Virus record (IMG/VR): IMGVR_UViG_3300034012_000852
Span: 1 to 60,221 of that record
DNA: 60,221 nt
Origin: a virus
Strand: one strand, 5' to 3'
A program made the translations under genes and the position numbers. Shown in pieces: positions 38,901 to 47,628 of the stretch (its first letter is position 1; every line of letters starts with the position of its first letter). Under the pieces are notes generated by a model. That model worked only from the letters and a program-made list of their open reading frames with translations. It was not told the DNA's origin and did not search any database.

Positions 38901-41900
38901 AGTCCGTACTTGGCATCCAGGCGAATGAAGGAACCGTCAGCCGCAGCCTGACCGTATGCTGCCTGCCCATCCGGGTCACGCAGATCATTGACGATCTCAA
39001 CGCGGGTGTTGCCCAGGAGCAGCTTCAGGCGGTCTGCCACTGCGCGGGTAAGGTCGTTAGTGGTGGACTCAGCGATGTTGCTCATAACAACCGCTGCGCT
39101 CTTCTCACTATCAACTTCTTCTTTCAACGCAGGCCCTTGCGACGCAGTCGCAGCCAGTTGCTGCAGCGTGTCGGGCGCGGGGGCTTTGATCTTGCTCAAT
39201 CGCGCTTCAAGGCTGGCCAGTTTAGCGGTAGCTGCTTCCTTCTCAGCCAACAGTTCTTTCTGACGGGCCTCCTGCTTGGGTGACAGCGTAGGCTTGCCGT
39301 CAACTTCTGGCCCACGCTTGTTGGCCTCAATGAAGTCAAGCTGCCGCTGAATGTCTTTGAGTTGTCCTCGGGCAGTTGCTACGCGGCCAAGGATGCTCTC
39401 ACCCTTGGCGCCAATCTCTTCTTGCACCGCTGCCAGATACTCAGCCTTGGACTTGCGTCCAACGCCAAAGAGGTCGGCAATGTCTGGCTCAGCAACTTCG
39501 ACTTCAGCAAACTCGCGGTCAGCTTCTTCGCGCTCAGCCTGCGCAATGTCCTCAAAAGATTCCGCTGTCTCTTCCTTTGCGGTGCGCCCTTTGGCGACAG
39601 CCGTCTCGGCTTCCAACTTGAATTTGTTCTGCCTGAGCAACGCAGCCTTGTTCTCAAGGCGGCTTCGGTTGTAGTCACCAAGAAGCAATTGCTCCAACTC
39701 GGTCAGCGGCTCTTTGCGCTGCACCTTATCCATCGCCTGCTTGATGATGGTGTTGGTTTCAAAGGTAGCTTTTTCTTCAGGCGTGAGCGTCTTGCGCAAC
39801 AGTGTCTGTTGCTCCTTCCGCTCCTTGATGGCATCTTCATCAAGGAGAGTCTCTTGCCCAACGCCTTTGCTGCTGTACAGCGTACCCTTGGGCTTGCGCT
39901 CAGCCTCAATCTCAGACTTGGTCGTCGCAGTGATGTCAAGCGCAGGGGCGCCAACACGCGCTGCAGCTTCGGCAAACTCTTTTTCCGTAAGCACCGACTG
40001 AATCTCTTTGAGTTCTGCGTCGGTCTTGCGCTTGCGCGGCTTAGGTGGTTCAGCCACCTCGACGGTGCCAGTGTCGATCAGGTTCTTCAGCCACGCCTCA
40101 CGACGCAGCATTTCTGTCAGCGCCTCTTGGTAGCCAACCAAACCCTTGGGCATTACCCGGGCGTTGAGCGCGTTGGTAACCGCGTCGTTGTACGCCGTCT
40201 CAAGCCGGTTTACGATGGGCATCAAGTTGGCGCGGGCCTCGGATGTTTTGGCTTCCGTGTATGCACGCAGAGCAGCTTCGTAAGGCGCGCGCTCTTTCAC
40301 ACCCTCGACGGTCTGCCTACGCGCAGTGTCGTAGGCTTCTTGGAGTTTCTTCGTAAGCGTGCTGATGTACGCACGGTAGCCCTTGAGCACCTGTTGCGGG
40401 TTGCCCCGCACCTGCCGCATCTCGTCGGCCAAGATGGTGGGCGTGTCATCTTCCCGTGCCGCGCGCTGCGCGTCGGTAATGGGGTCGTACGCCATTGACC
40501 GCAGGGGCTGACCAAACTGATCAACGCCTTCGGGCGCTTTCTGCTGTCGCTCAAGCGTGGCTTGCTGCGCCTTGTACTTCGCGGTGCGTTTGAGTTCAGC
40601 TTCGGCTTTGTTGCGCGCCGCCTGCGCACGGCGGTTAACACCTTCTTGTGCCGCGCTCCTGGCTTCTAGTGCGCCAATATCTTTCTTGAGCTTGGACGCT
40701 GCTGCCTGGGCTGCGCGCAGTTCGCGCTTAGCCATCGCCAAGACCGTGCGATCACCACCCTTCTGGGCTTCGTATTCGCGCACGCGCCGGTCAGCTTCCG
40801 AAACACGCGCAACTGCATCAATGCGGGCAAGGGCCGTGCTAAGCGACGAAAACTGGGTGTTGAGGGAGTTGAGATGCTTACCAAGCGGGTTGTCAGCCAA
40901 CTGTTCCTTCAGCAAACGCTTGTCTTCGTCGCTGACCTTCATCGTGTCGATGAAGTCGTTCGTCTGGTTAGCAGACAACTGGAGTTCGTTAACCGCAGCC
41001 TTGAGTTGCCCCCGACGCGCAACGGCTTGCAAAACGCTCCCAAAATCTTTTTGCACTGCGGCAAGCTCGTCTTGCAGAGACTGAATTTTTTCAGTCTTCA
41101 GCTTGCTGCGCGCTTCGATCAGCTTGGTTTCTTGCTCTTCGGCTACACGAAGTGCTTCGCGCAGCGCACCCATGCGCTGCGTAACGCCGTCAGAGTACTC
41201 GCCTAAGTTTGTTCGAGGAAGCGACTCAAGCGCAGCCAGTTCTTCTCTCAGCGCATTCAGCCGCAAGAACGGGTAGGCGTTGGCCAGCGCGTCTTCAATT
41301 TCGTTAACCGTGCCAGTGAGTTCAGAAATTTTGTCGTTAACAGCGTCAAGTTTTTCTCTTGCACGCGCAACCTTCTTCTCGACCGGTTCGGCCTGCTTGC
41401 GCAACCGTTCTGCCGCCTCACCGCCAAGATATTGCTGAAACTCTTCCGGTGTTGCCCGCGTCACAGCGAGCTTCTTCTGCTCACTGGGGAACAGCGCCAT
41501 TTGCCCCGCGTCTTCTTCGCGCGCACGCTCAGCCTGCTCCACAAACGGCTCAAGCTCAGCCTGAAGAGACAGCGGCACCGCCTTCGCGCTTGGACCACGC
41601 AGTGTGTCCTCGCCAATATCACGTGCGGGGCGCTTTGTTACTGCCGCACTGGCGGTCTTGATGGTGCGGGCAAGCGCGGGATTTTCCGCCTCAGCAGCGG
41701 CAATTAGTTCCTCACGAGACGCCTTAAATACTAAAGCACTTGCAGCGTCAGGCGCCATGCCCTCCTTGAGCTTCTTTTGGTACAGATCGCGCCGTGCCCT
41801 ATCCTCCGCGTTGGCCAAGGTAGCACCGGCCACGTCCGCGCGGCCTTCAGCGGGAAATGCCTGCAGCGTGGTTACGCGTCCTGCGCCAGGACGAGCCATG

Positions 41901-44461
41901 CCCTCTTCGCCACTTTCGATGCGACGAAGCTGCGCATCAAGCTGCCCGTAGAAGCCGTCACGATCTTGCTCAGGCAGCACGTTCTCGACGCGGCTAAGGA
42001 AATCGTACGCTTCGTCAGACAGGCGGTTACTGGCCATCGCCCGAGTGAGGCGCTCTTGCAGTTCCTCACGGGTAACTTCACGTGCAGCAGGCTCAGCCTC
42101 ACCAAACAGTTGGAACCCACCCGGCACGCGGCGAGCCTCGCCCGTGGGCTTGAGGACGTTGCGCGGGACAAGCCCTTGCTCACCAAGATCGGTGGTGATG
42201 TCGAACAGCCTGCGGTTTACCTCTTTGCCAAGCGCGTTCTGTGCGCGCTCAAGTTGAGTAGCGCGGCGCTCAAGGCGCACCTTCTCGTCGCCTTCGGCAG
42301 TCTTGGCCTTCTCCTGCACATCACGCAGAAGTGCCGTTGCGCGGTCGTAGCGCATAGTGGCCGGAGCCATTGAAAGCTGCTGCGTCAGGCTTGTAATTAC
42401 ACGGCTTTGCTGCGCAGGATCAGTCGCCGCCATGATGCGGTCAACCAGCTTCTCCGCTTCCACCGGCATGGCAAACTGCATGCGGGGCACAGGGCGCTCA
42501 GCCACACGACGAAGTGCGACGACTTCCGGTGCAAGTCGCTGCTGGCGCCGCTCATCGGCAAGCCGCTGTTCTTCAGCACGCGCTTCTTCCTCGCGCAACG
42601 CCTGCTCTTGCGCTTCAATATCAGGAGCGCCGGGTTTGTACACCCGCGCAGCAAATTGAGAACGCGTCTCAAGAGGCGGCAACTCACGTGGTTTGCCAAG
42701 ATCAAGCCCCTGCTGTGCTCCGATCTGCGACAGATCGGTGATGCCCATTTCCTGCAGCTTCTTGGCCAGCTTGACCTGCGCGTCGATGTCGCCTTCTTCT
42801 TCGGCAACCTCCATCTTTTTGCGCAGCAACTCAAGCTGCTTATCAGCAGGCTTGGGGGTTTGACTGGCAAGTACTTCGGCTTCCTTGAGCGCCTTCTGCA
42901 CTCGGGAGAACTCTTCGCCAAGCGCCAGTTTTTCGGACAGTACCTTTGTGGTCTGCGCCTTTGTGCGCAACTCGTCAAGGTAGTTGCGCAGGTTGTTTGC
43001 CTGGGCAGCGTAGTCAATCGCCTCGCCTTCCGGCGCAGCTTCCGGGGCTTCGCCCAGGACTTGCGGCTCCATGCCCGGAATCGACAACTGCTGCATCGGG
43101 CCAGCAAGTTGTTCCTCCTGCATGCGAGTCTGCTGCTCCTGCGCTGCACGCTGTTGTTCTGCAGCGCGCGCGGCGGCTTGTGCCTGGAGCAGAGGCGCGG
43201 CAATCGCCTTGGACCGGTTGTACTCGGGCGCCTGTTCCTTCAGTTGCGTCGCCAGTTCGTTGCGGCGCTTCTTCTGGGCCTCATAGGTCTGCTTCTCAGC
43301 AAACGAAGCGCCGGGAGGCAGCTTCTGCTTGAGCAGGTCGCCAAGGTCGTTGTACTCTTTCTGCAGCGCGTCATGCTGCTGCATGAAGTTGAGCGCGTAC
43401 TCGGGCGTCTGTTTCTCCGCCGCAGCCTTTTCTTCGGCCAGACGCTCCTGCTCGCGCTGCTCTTTCAGCGCCTTGCCACGCTCAAGTTCTTCTCTGACCT
43501 CGACCCGCTCACGGGCTGCACCGCGCTCGGCCACACGACCGGCAGCACCGATAGGTGCAAGCAGACTGGTCTGGTACGCCGTCTCACCATACTCCTTGAG
43601 CGCGTCTTCACTGAGCAGCGGCAGTCCTGCCTGCGCACGCTCCAGCATCTGCTGCGTGACTTCGGTGGGGATTTCGGCCAGTGCACCAACTGCCGTGCCC
43701 TTGGCCAGCGTCTTGAGCAGCGTCTCCTTGGCGAGCTTCTCAGCGCCTTCTTCGGCGCCTTTCTCCAACATCTTGGCAACACCGGGGCCAAGCGCCTTAC
43801 CGGCCAAAGTGCGGCCTAGCGGAACAAAGGTAGCAGCGACGTCCAGAGCGGCTTGTGGGACAGCCGCCGCAGCCGCCGCAGCGCGATCAATCGATACAGG
43901 ACGTCCTGCTTCTCTGTCTGCTTCACCCTGTGCCCGAATATTGCCTGCAAACTGCTGCAAAGCTGAAGGCACAACGGCACCGGCAATACCACCCAAAACG
44001 CCACCGGCTAAAGTACCTGCAGGGCCAAGTGCTGTACCTGCCATAGCGCCCAAACGCGCGCTTGCAAGAGTAGTCGCAATATTTGGCGCCTGCTGCGCAA
44101 TTGCCAGAGGGGACTGCCGAGCCACTTCACCCGCCGCAGCCAACAGTCCTCGTTCTTCGTACGCTTTCTTTATCAGATCAGTACCGATCTGATTTGCGTA
44201 ACGGCGGGCAATATCCTCTTCGCGCGCTCTGGCCTCACGCTCAGCTTCTTCGGGAGCGTAAATGCCTTTGACACCTGCGCGCAGGGCGCTCAGTGCAGAC
44301 TCTGCACCCTTGCCGACAGCGGCAAGAACACCTTCTGAGGGCTTGGGCTGCTGCGCGATCTGCTGCTTGACTACAGCAATGATCTGTTCTTCGGAAGCGC
44401 CTGCTGGCCCCTCCACATCGTAAATTCTCCCGTCCGGGCCTTGTACGCTGTAAATGGGCAT
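35903..44461 (-). CDS. giant polyvalent internal virion protein, 2852 aa
   Basis: The largest gene (8.6 kb, about 14 percent of the window). Probably packed in the head and ejected with DNA, as N4 gp50 or T7 gp16 are. The N-terminus (YSVQGPDGRIYDVEGPAG) is typical of phage internal proteins. Residues about 120-180 are Ala/Gly-rich and hydrophobic. Residues about 320-1600 are mostly Glu/Lys/Ala/Gln coiled coil. Residues about 1861-1865 are HEGVH in TAVHEGVHAATERV, a zincin-type HExxH. The C-terminal 400 residues contain NWFIRLPGVSEPLRIPIPFE (about residue 2573) and match the LPD38-type domain of polyvalent proteins as I remember it. AGGAAG precedes ATG 44461. No RNA-polymerase motif was found. 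Confidence 0.8.
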   Translation of the reverse strand: MPIYSVQGPDGRIYDVEGPAGASEEQIIAVVKQQIAQQPKPSEGVLAAVGKGAESALSALRAGVKGIYAPEEAEREARAREEDIARRYANQIGTDLIKKAYEERGLLAAAGEVARQSPLAIAQQAPNIATTLASARLGAMAGTALGPAGTLAGGVLGGIAGAVVPSALQQFAGNIRAQGEADREAGRPVSIDRAAAAAAAVPQAALDVAATFVPLGRTLAGKALGPGVAKMLEKGAEEGAEKLAKETLLKTLAKGTAVGALAEIPTEVTQQMLERAQAGLPLLSEDALKEYGETAYQTSLLAPIGAAGRVAERGAARERVEVREELERGKALKEQREQERLAEEKAAAEKQTPEYALNFMQQHDALQKEYNDLGDLLKQKLPPGASFAEKQTYEAQKKRRNELATQLKEQAPEYNRSKAIAAPLLQAQAAARAAEQQRAAQEQQTRMQEEQLAGPMQQLSIPGMEPQVLGEAPEAAPEGEAIDYAAQANNLRNYLDELRTKAQTTKVLSEKLALGEEFSRVQKALKEAEVLASQTPKPADKQLELLRKKMEVAEEEGDIDAQVKLAKKLQEMGITDLSQIGAQQGLDLGKPRELPPLETRSQFAARVYKPGAPDIEAQEQALREEEARAEEQRLADERRQQRLAPEVVALRRVAERPVPRMQFAMPVEAEKLVDRIMAATDPAQQSRVITSLTQQLSMAPATMRYDRATALLRDVQEKAKTAEGDEKVRLERRATQLERAQNALGKEVNRRLFDITTDLGEQGLVPRNVLKPTGEARRVPGGFQLFGEAEPAAREVTREELQERLTRAMASNRLSDEAYDFLSRVENVLPEQDRDGFYGQLDAQLRRIESGEEGMARPGAGRVTTLQAFPAEGRADVAGATLANAEDRARRDLYQKKLKEGMAPDAASALVFKASREELIAAAEAENPALARTIKTASAAVTKRPARDIGEDTLRGPSAKAVPLSLQAELEPFVEQAERAREEDAGQMALFPSEQKKLAVTRATPEEFQQYLGGEAAERLRKQAEPVEKKVARAREKLDAVNDKISELTGTVNEIEDALANAYPFLRLNALREELAALESLPRTNLGEYSDGVTQRMGALREALRVAEEQETKLIEARSKLKTEKIQSLQDELAAVQKDFGSVLQAVARRGQLKAAVNELQLSANQTNDFIDTMKVSDEDKRLLKEQLADNPLGKHLNSLNTQFSSLSTALARIDAVARVSEADRRVREYEAQKGGDRTVLAMAKRELRAAQAAASKLKKDIGALEARSAAQEGVNRRAQAARNKAEAELKRTAKYKAQQATLERQQKAPEGVDQFGQPLRSMAYDPITDAQRAAREDDTPTILADEMRQVRGNPQQVLKGYRAYISTLTKKLQEAYDTARRQTVEGVKERAPYEAALRAYTEAKTSEARANLMPIVNRLETAYNDAVTNALNARVMPKGLVGYQEALTEMLRREAWLKNLIDTGTVEVAEPPKPRKRKTDAELKEIQSVLTEKEFAEAAARVGAPALDITATTKSEIEAERKPKGTLYSSKGVGQETLLDEDAIKERKEQQTLLRKTLTPEEKATFETNTIIKQAMDKVQRKEPLTELEQLLLGDYNRSRLENKAALLRQNKFKLEAETAVAKGRTAKEETAESFEDIAQAEREEADREFAEVEVAEPDIADLFGVGRKSKAEYLAAVQEEIGAKGESILGRVATARGQLKDIQRQLDFIEANKRGPEVDGKPTLSPKQEARQKELLAEKEAATAKLASLEARLSKIKAPAPDTLQQLAATASQGPALKEEVDSEKSAAVVMSNIAESTTNDLTRAVADRLKLLLGNTRVEIVNDLRDPDGQAAYGQAAADGSFIRLDAKYGLNERTAVHEGVHAATERVIQMPEDQLTDDQRRAKRELEELFEAYKKLKGATNENAKTSLSEFASEALSDDVMQAEMRQQKWTLRHMWDSFKSALLRMLGIKTPENMLEATLAAVDNLMTKVPRPTQADNALLAPKVLNQPRNLNPALAEADAFGRSIVAGNQSWWQPIRAKSSGLAMETGLVDRFAGFERLSKYMDKLKGTQMMYYLRMYDQRMNFTAQSVANGALDVREVQRRDGEREFIVESQTGPSLRQVAVTLKGAARLVGDVDATSRLFTLYLAAKRAERVGFDKLDLRDPKITEQKLRDTVAQVRSVEGLQDIFDNARDIYNQYNENLVRFAQKAGVLSKKDADALLASKDYIPWYRERNGVAELALGGLTPIKLGNVKDMPHLQELVGGDKPILDFMISSVQNTNMMVDLALRNLATRNAMFELLDLGMAKITSKPVDGPEVVRFKHNGEDRYAVLETDTVEVGGKKVNTGVNADILVKGMEGIPLQTTGIMRALTVPTQLLRRAVTLNPLYMVRQLMRDSLAASIASGADFPPVLGALREIESSAKGTLERRGITGGQMFTGTQEDLSKIMRDLVGGRSAITKTLGALEWAGMEADALTRRAQYNSYIKQGMSEMEATLLSLESMNFNKRGASPSAHMANSLYPFFNAQVQGLNVLYRAMFGQITAGERARIKAKLITRGAMLMAATLAYAHAMQDDEAYKNALPAEKYGNWFIRLPGVSEPLRIPIPFEIGYIFKALPEALYNTIVNERGGEQAKEALLGILRNTIPGGSAYFIPQAMKPAIEVMTNYSMFTERPLLSAKEQALLPEYQYREKTTELAKLFGGATGVSPIKLEALISGYFSTMGMALLQAASLPIPTKDTPEKATKRLSDMPVVGSAFQPNDARWVINSTYDALDDSRKVQSSFNELVNRGDKAEARALLDARANEYARAELAGYYRQEMGELTQVEAAIRASNKTPDEKRALLDRIQQVKIKLSSMVRDASDAAKLREM

Positions 44462-44479
44462 TGCTGCGCTTCCTAATTT

Positions 44480-46567
44480 TTAGGGGTTACGTACCCCCAG
44501 AACTCTGAAACCGGTTGTATCAACGGACGCCCCGGCTGGCCGAGATGATACTCCAGCAGGGGCTTCCAGGCCAAGCGCCGCAAAGGTCTGCCGCAGGATT
44601 TCGTCGTACTTGGCCTTGCGCTGTTCCTCGGTCATCTCCAGCTTCTGCAGGGCTGACAGACCCTTCTCCCAGTTGGCAAACGCCACGTTGGCTTGCTGCA
44701 GTGCAGCAGTCTTGCCCCGGGTACCTTCCTCGTACATCGCAGCCTTGCCTTCGGCTTCACGCGTGAGGGCTGCACGGTACTTCTCTTCAGACAGCGCCTT
44801 GGCTTCCTCACGCTCGACCTTCTCGCGCTCCTTGCGTGCGGCCAGGGCACCAAGACCAGCACGTCCTGCAGAACCCAAGAACCCGGCAAACCCTTCTCCG
44901 CTTCGGCCCGGATCAGCCATCATGCGCAGGCCAATCTCAACCAGATCGTCGTTGGACAGTCCCTTGCGGTCTTTCTTGGGAAGCTCTTCCTTGGCGGTAG
45001 CAATTGCTTCTTTCTTGACGTCCTTGGGCAAGTCTTCGCGCTTGATGGGCGCAGGGTAGTTCCGGCCCTCATTGCTGTAACTGGCCTGCTCAAGCATTGT
45101 GGGCAGCGCCGTACGCCCGGATTCACCTTCGCTTGCGACCGCAGCGGCGGTAAGGTTCTTGGCGGTTTGCGCCGCAGCAACCCTCGGTGACGCCACAGTA
45201 GCTGCCCGGGCAGCTTCCCGCGCACGTTCTGCCTGCTGAAGAAGTTGAATGCGCTCAGCCGCTGACGGGGCCTTGGCTGCTTGCTCGGCAAGACGCTCTG
45301 CCATGACTGCCTGCGAAACCACTTGCGCCTCACCGGACATGGCGCCTGCCATGCGCGCAGCCTCTGCGGCGTCCTCTGCGGCTTTGGTATTCCTACCGGC
45401 GGCAGCGGCAACCTGCATAGCCTGAATCTCTTCCGGCGTGAGCGTGCGTGCAGCAGACGGCGAGCCAAAGAATCGACGCGTGCCTTCGTACAAACGCTGA
45501 ATACCAGAGGCTTCGCCTGCTGCTTTGCCCGGAGCGGTCACCGCTGCCATAGGCGTGGGTGCCATCAGAATGTTGCCGATGTTGCGCTTGGTTTCCTCGG
45601 ACATGCCGAGGCCGGAGCCAACCCGGCTAAAGAAGCCTTCGGGCACGGCAGGAGGCGCCTGAACCGCTTGGCCAGGAATTTGTGCACCGGAAACCGCTTG
45701 TGCAGGAGCCGCCTGCGCAGCCTGGGCTGAACTGACGGGGACCAAATTGGTGAGCGTAGCGGCCAGCTTTTTGCCGTAGTCCGGGTCAGTGGCGTACGTG
45801 CCGATCCTGCCCGAAGAAAGCCCCTCAGTAAACGCGCCAACATCTCGGCCCGAACCAACAGCCTTGGGGAAGTTGCGCTTAACCAAGTCCGTGTAGTCGC
45901 GAGCAAAGTCTTCAGGCGACTTGTAGCTCTTGTAGGCGGCTTCGCTGCCCTCCAGTTTGTCAAAGGCTTTCTTGCCTTTGCCGGTCACGTCCTTGATGTT
46001 ACCCAGGTTGTACTGACCAACCGTCTTGGTGCCCCAGCCAGACTCAAGGCCCCACTGAGACAGGATGATGTCGGGATCGACGCCAAGCTCAGCGCCAACC
46101 TTTTCTGCCACGTCGCGGTACTGCTCGACAAAGCGAGACTTAACGTCCCCGCCGCGTTGATAACGCGCCACACCACCATCGGCCATGCGCACGACAGGTT
46201 CGCTGCGCTGAGTAAAGTCAAACATGCCGCCGCGAGAGAACGCGTCTTCAGCGGTATCTGAGACGCCACCTTCAGCGTAGCCTGCGATGCCGCCATCAGC
46301 CATGCCTTGCATGTTGGGCGCTTGGAGTTGCGCGATGCCAACTTCCTCTGGCGTGTAGCCCAGTGAGGCTACGGCCTGATCTGCTACCTTGGGCTGGGGC
46401 TGCGCCATCTGCGCTTGCGAGGCCGCACGCATCTTTTTGCGAGCCATGCCCTCAGACACAACCAACGGCAGGATGTACGGGTCTTGCTTGTACATCATTG
46501 CCACACGCTGCAATGCCTGATCCGGCAGCATGCGCAGTTGGGTGGTGAGTTGATTGATGTTGATCAT
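44480..46567 (-). CDS. internal/ejection protein with GH73 glucosaminidase domain, 695 aa
   Basis: Residues about 140-280 match a FlgJ-type N-acetylglucosaminidase: FVEQYRDVAEKVGAELGVDP, DIILSQWGLESGWGTKTVGQ (with the catalytic Glu), YNLGNIKD, then KSYKSPEDFARDYTDLVKRN and IGTYATDPDYGKKLAATL. It would cut peptidoglycan during DNA entry. MADGG/YAEGG motifs flank the N-terminus, and the C-terminal half is an Ala/Glu/Lys-rich helical region. ATG 46567 follows the upstream TGA by 2 nt; TTG 46573 is an alternative. It lies between other internal proteins, so it is part of the ejection apparatus rather than the lysis cassette. Confidence 0.8.
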   Translation of the reverse strand: MININQLTTQLRMLPDQALQRVAMMYKQDPYILPLVVSEGMARKKMRAASQAQMAQPQPKVADQAVASLGYTPEEVGIAQLQAPNMQGMADGGIAGYAEGGVSDTAEDAFSRGGMFDFTQRSEPVVRMADGGVARYQRGGDVKSRFVEQYRDVAEKVGAELGVDPDIILSQWGLESGWGTKTVGQYNLGNIKDVTGKGKKAFDKLEGSEAAYKSYKSPEDFARDYTDLVKRNFPKAVGSGRDVGAFTEGLSSGRIGTYATDPDYGKKLAATLTNLVPVSSAQAAQAAPAQAVSGAQIPGQAVQAPPAVPEGFFSRVGSGLGMSEETKRNIGNILMAPTPMAAVTAPGKAAGEASGIQRLYEGTRRFFGSPSAARTLTPEEIQAMQVAAAAGRNTKAAEDAAEAARMAGAMSGEAQVVSQAVMAERLAEQAAKAPSAAERIQLLQQAERAREAARAATVASPRVAAAQTAKNLTAAAVASEGESGRTALPTMLEQASYSNEGRNYPAPIKREDLPKDVKKEAIATAKEELPKKDRKGLSNDDLVEIGLRMMADPGRSGEGFAGFLGSAGRAGLGALAARKEREKVEREEAKALSEEKYRAALTREAEGKAAMYEEGTRGKTAALQQANVAFANWEKGLSALQKLEMTEEQRKAKYDEILRQTFAALGLEAPAGVSSRPAGASVDTTGFRVLGVRNP

Positions 46568-46569
46568 GT

Positions 46570-47619
46570 TCAAACACCCATGTTGTAGATGGCCAGATCA
46601 GCCAGACCGGCGGGCTTGTCCCGATACTCGGCGTCTTCCACCTCGCCGCCCTTGGCAAACAGCCCCAGACCCTTGGCCGCGATGCCCGCGCCTGCAATCT
46701 GACCTATCGCGGAAGGCGGCTGCTGATACAGCGCCGAGCCAGTCTGCGTCAGTGGCACGCCACGGATGATGTCGGACATGAAGCCCAACTGCTTGTACGG
46801 GTAGTTCTGGAAATTGAGGAAGTCTTGATACTGAGCGCCCAAGATGTTCTGCATCTGCTGCTGTTGTTGCTGACCGTACTGAGACTGCAACTGGTTGAGC
46901 GCCATGTTCTGGCCAAACTGCGTCTGGCCTAGATTGCCAAGTTGTTGCGCGCCCTGCATCGCAGTCTGCAGTCCCTGCAACCCCAGACCGGCGCCATACT
47001 GGCGTGACTGCTCGGCCAACTGCACTGCGGCTTGGCGTTGTGCCTGCTCTTGGTTGAACTGCTGCTGAGCCTGCTGATAAGCGGCTTGCAGGCCAGTGGC
47101 CTGGATACCGCCCAACTGGGTGGCGAGGTTGCGCTGCGCTTCGGCGTTCTCAATGGCCTGACGAGCGCCACCAAAGGCACCGGCACGGGCGTACTTCTGA
47201 CCCCGAGCAGTAGCGGCGATGTCCGCTTGTCGCTGAGCTTCCCGTTGCTGGAAGTCCACCACGCCCTGCATGTAGGGCGACATGTAACCGCCCATCACAC
47301 CCTGTTCGGTAAACGACTGGGGGGTGTAGTACATCGGGCCGTAGGTGCCCGCTTGCAAAGCGCGAAGACCGGCAGTGCCTGCCAGGGCAGAGGCATCGGC
47401 CAACTGAGGAGCCGCCTCCATCGCCTGGGCACCGGCAAACGCCTGCTGCTGCAGCGGGGTGAACTGAGCGAACCGCTCACCCATGTACTGTTGGTACGGG
47501 TTGTACTCAACGTCGGTCAGCGCCTCGGCTTTACCAAGGAGCGCCTCTGCATAAGGTGCGACGACAGGAGCAAAGCCTGTCTGGTACTGCTGTACTTGGT
47601 ACGGGGTGGGATCAGCCAT
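46570..47619 (-). CDS. Gln/Ala-rich internal virion protein, 349 aa
   Basis: Helical and rich in Gln, Ala and Gly (QAAYQQAQQQFNQEQAQRQA; YGQQQQQQMQNILGAQ), with VVAPYAEALLGKAEALTDVE and MYYTPQSFTEQGVMGGYMSP near the N-terminus. The C-terminus is GLFAKGGEVEDAEY, the AxGG motif shared with other virion proteins here. The composition matches the small ejection protein of short-tailed phages (compare P22 gp7/gp20, T7 gp14). It stands between the GH73 protein and the 891-aa protein and overlaps both closely. Confidence 0.7.
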   Translation of the reverse strand: MADPTPYQVQQYQTGFAPVVAPYAEALLGKAEALTDVEYNPYQQYMGERFAQFTPLQQQAFAGAQAMEAAPQLADASALAGTAGLRALQAGTYGPMYYTPQSFTEQGVMGGYMSPYMQGVVDFQQREAQRQADIAATARGQKYARAGAFGGARQAIENAEAQRNLATQLGGIQATGLQAAYQQAQQQFNQEQAQRQAAVQLAEQSRQYGAGLGLQGLQTAMQGAQQLGNLGQTQFGQNMALNQLQSQYGQQQQQQMQNILGAQYQDFLNFQNYPYKQLGFMSDIIRGVPLTQTGSALYQQPPSAIGQIAGAGIAAKGLGLFAKGGEVEDAEYRDKPAGLADLAIYNMGV

Positions 47620-47628
47620 GATGCTTCC

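Noticed and set aside
43329-44192. Long Ser/Ala-rich plus-strand frame opposite the giant protein gene, and many similar antisense frames at 34-60 kb
   Set aside because: They mirror GC-rich codons of the minus-strand genes, have shadow-type Arg/Ser/Ala or His/Leu composition and no ribosome sites.
35903-44461. Possible virion RNA polymerase like that of phage N4, because of the giant size
   Set aside because: I could not find T7-type polymerase motifs; the sequence is coiled coil plus HExxH plus LPD38-like. Without those motifs size alone is not evidence.
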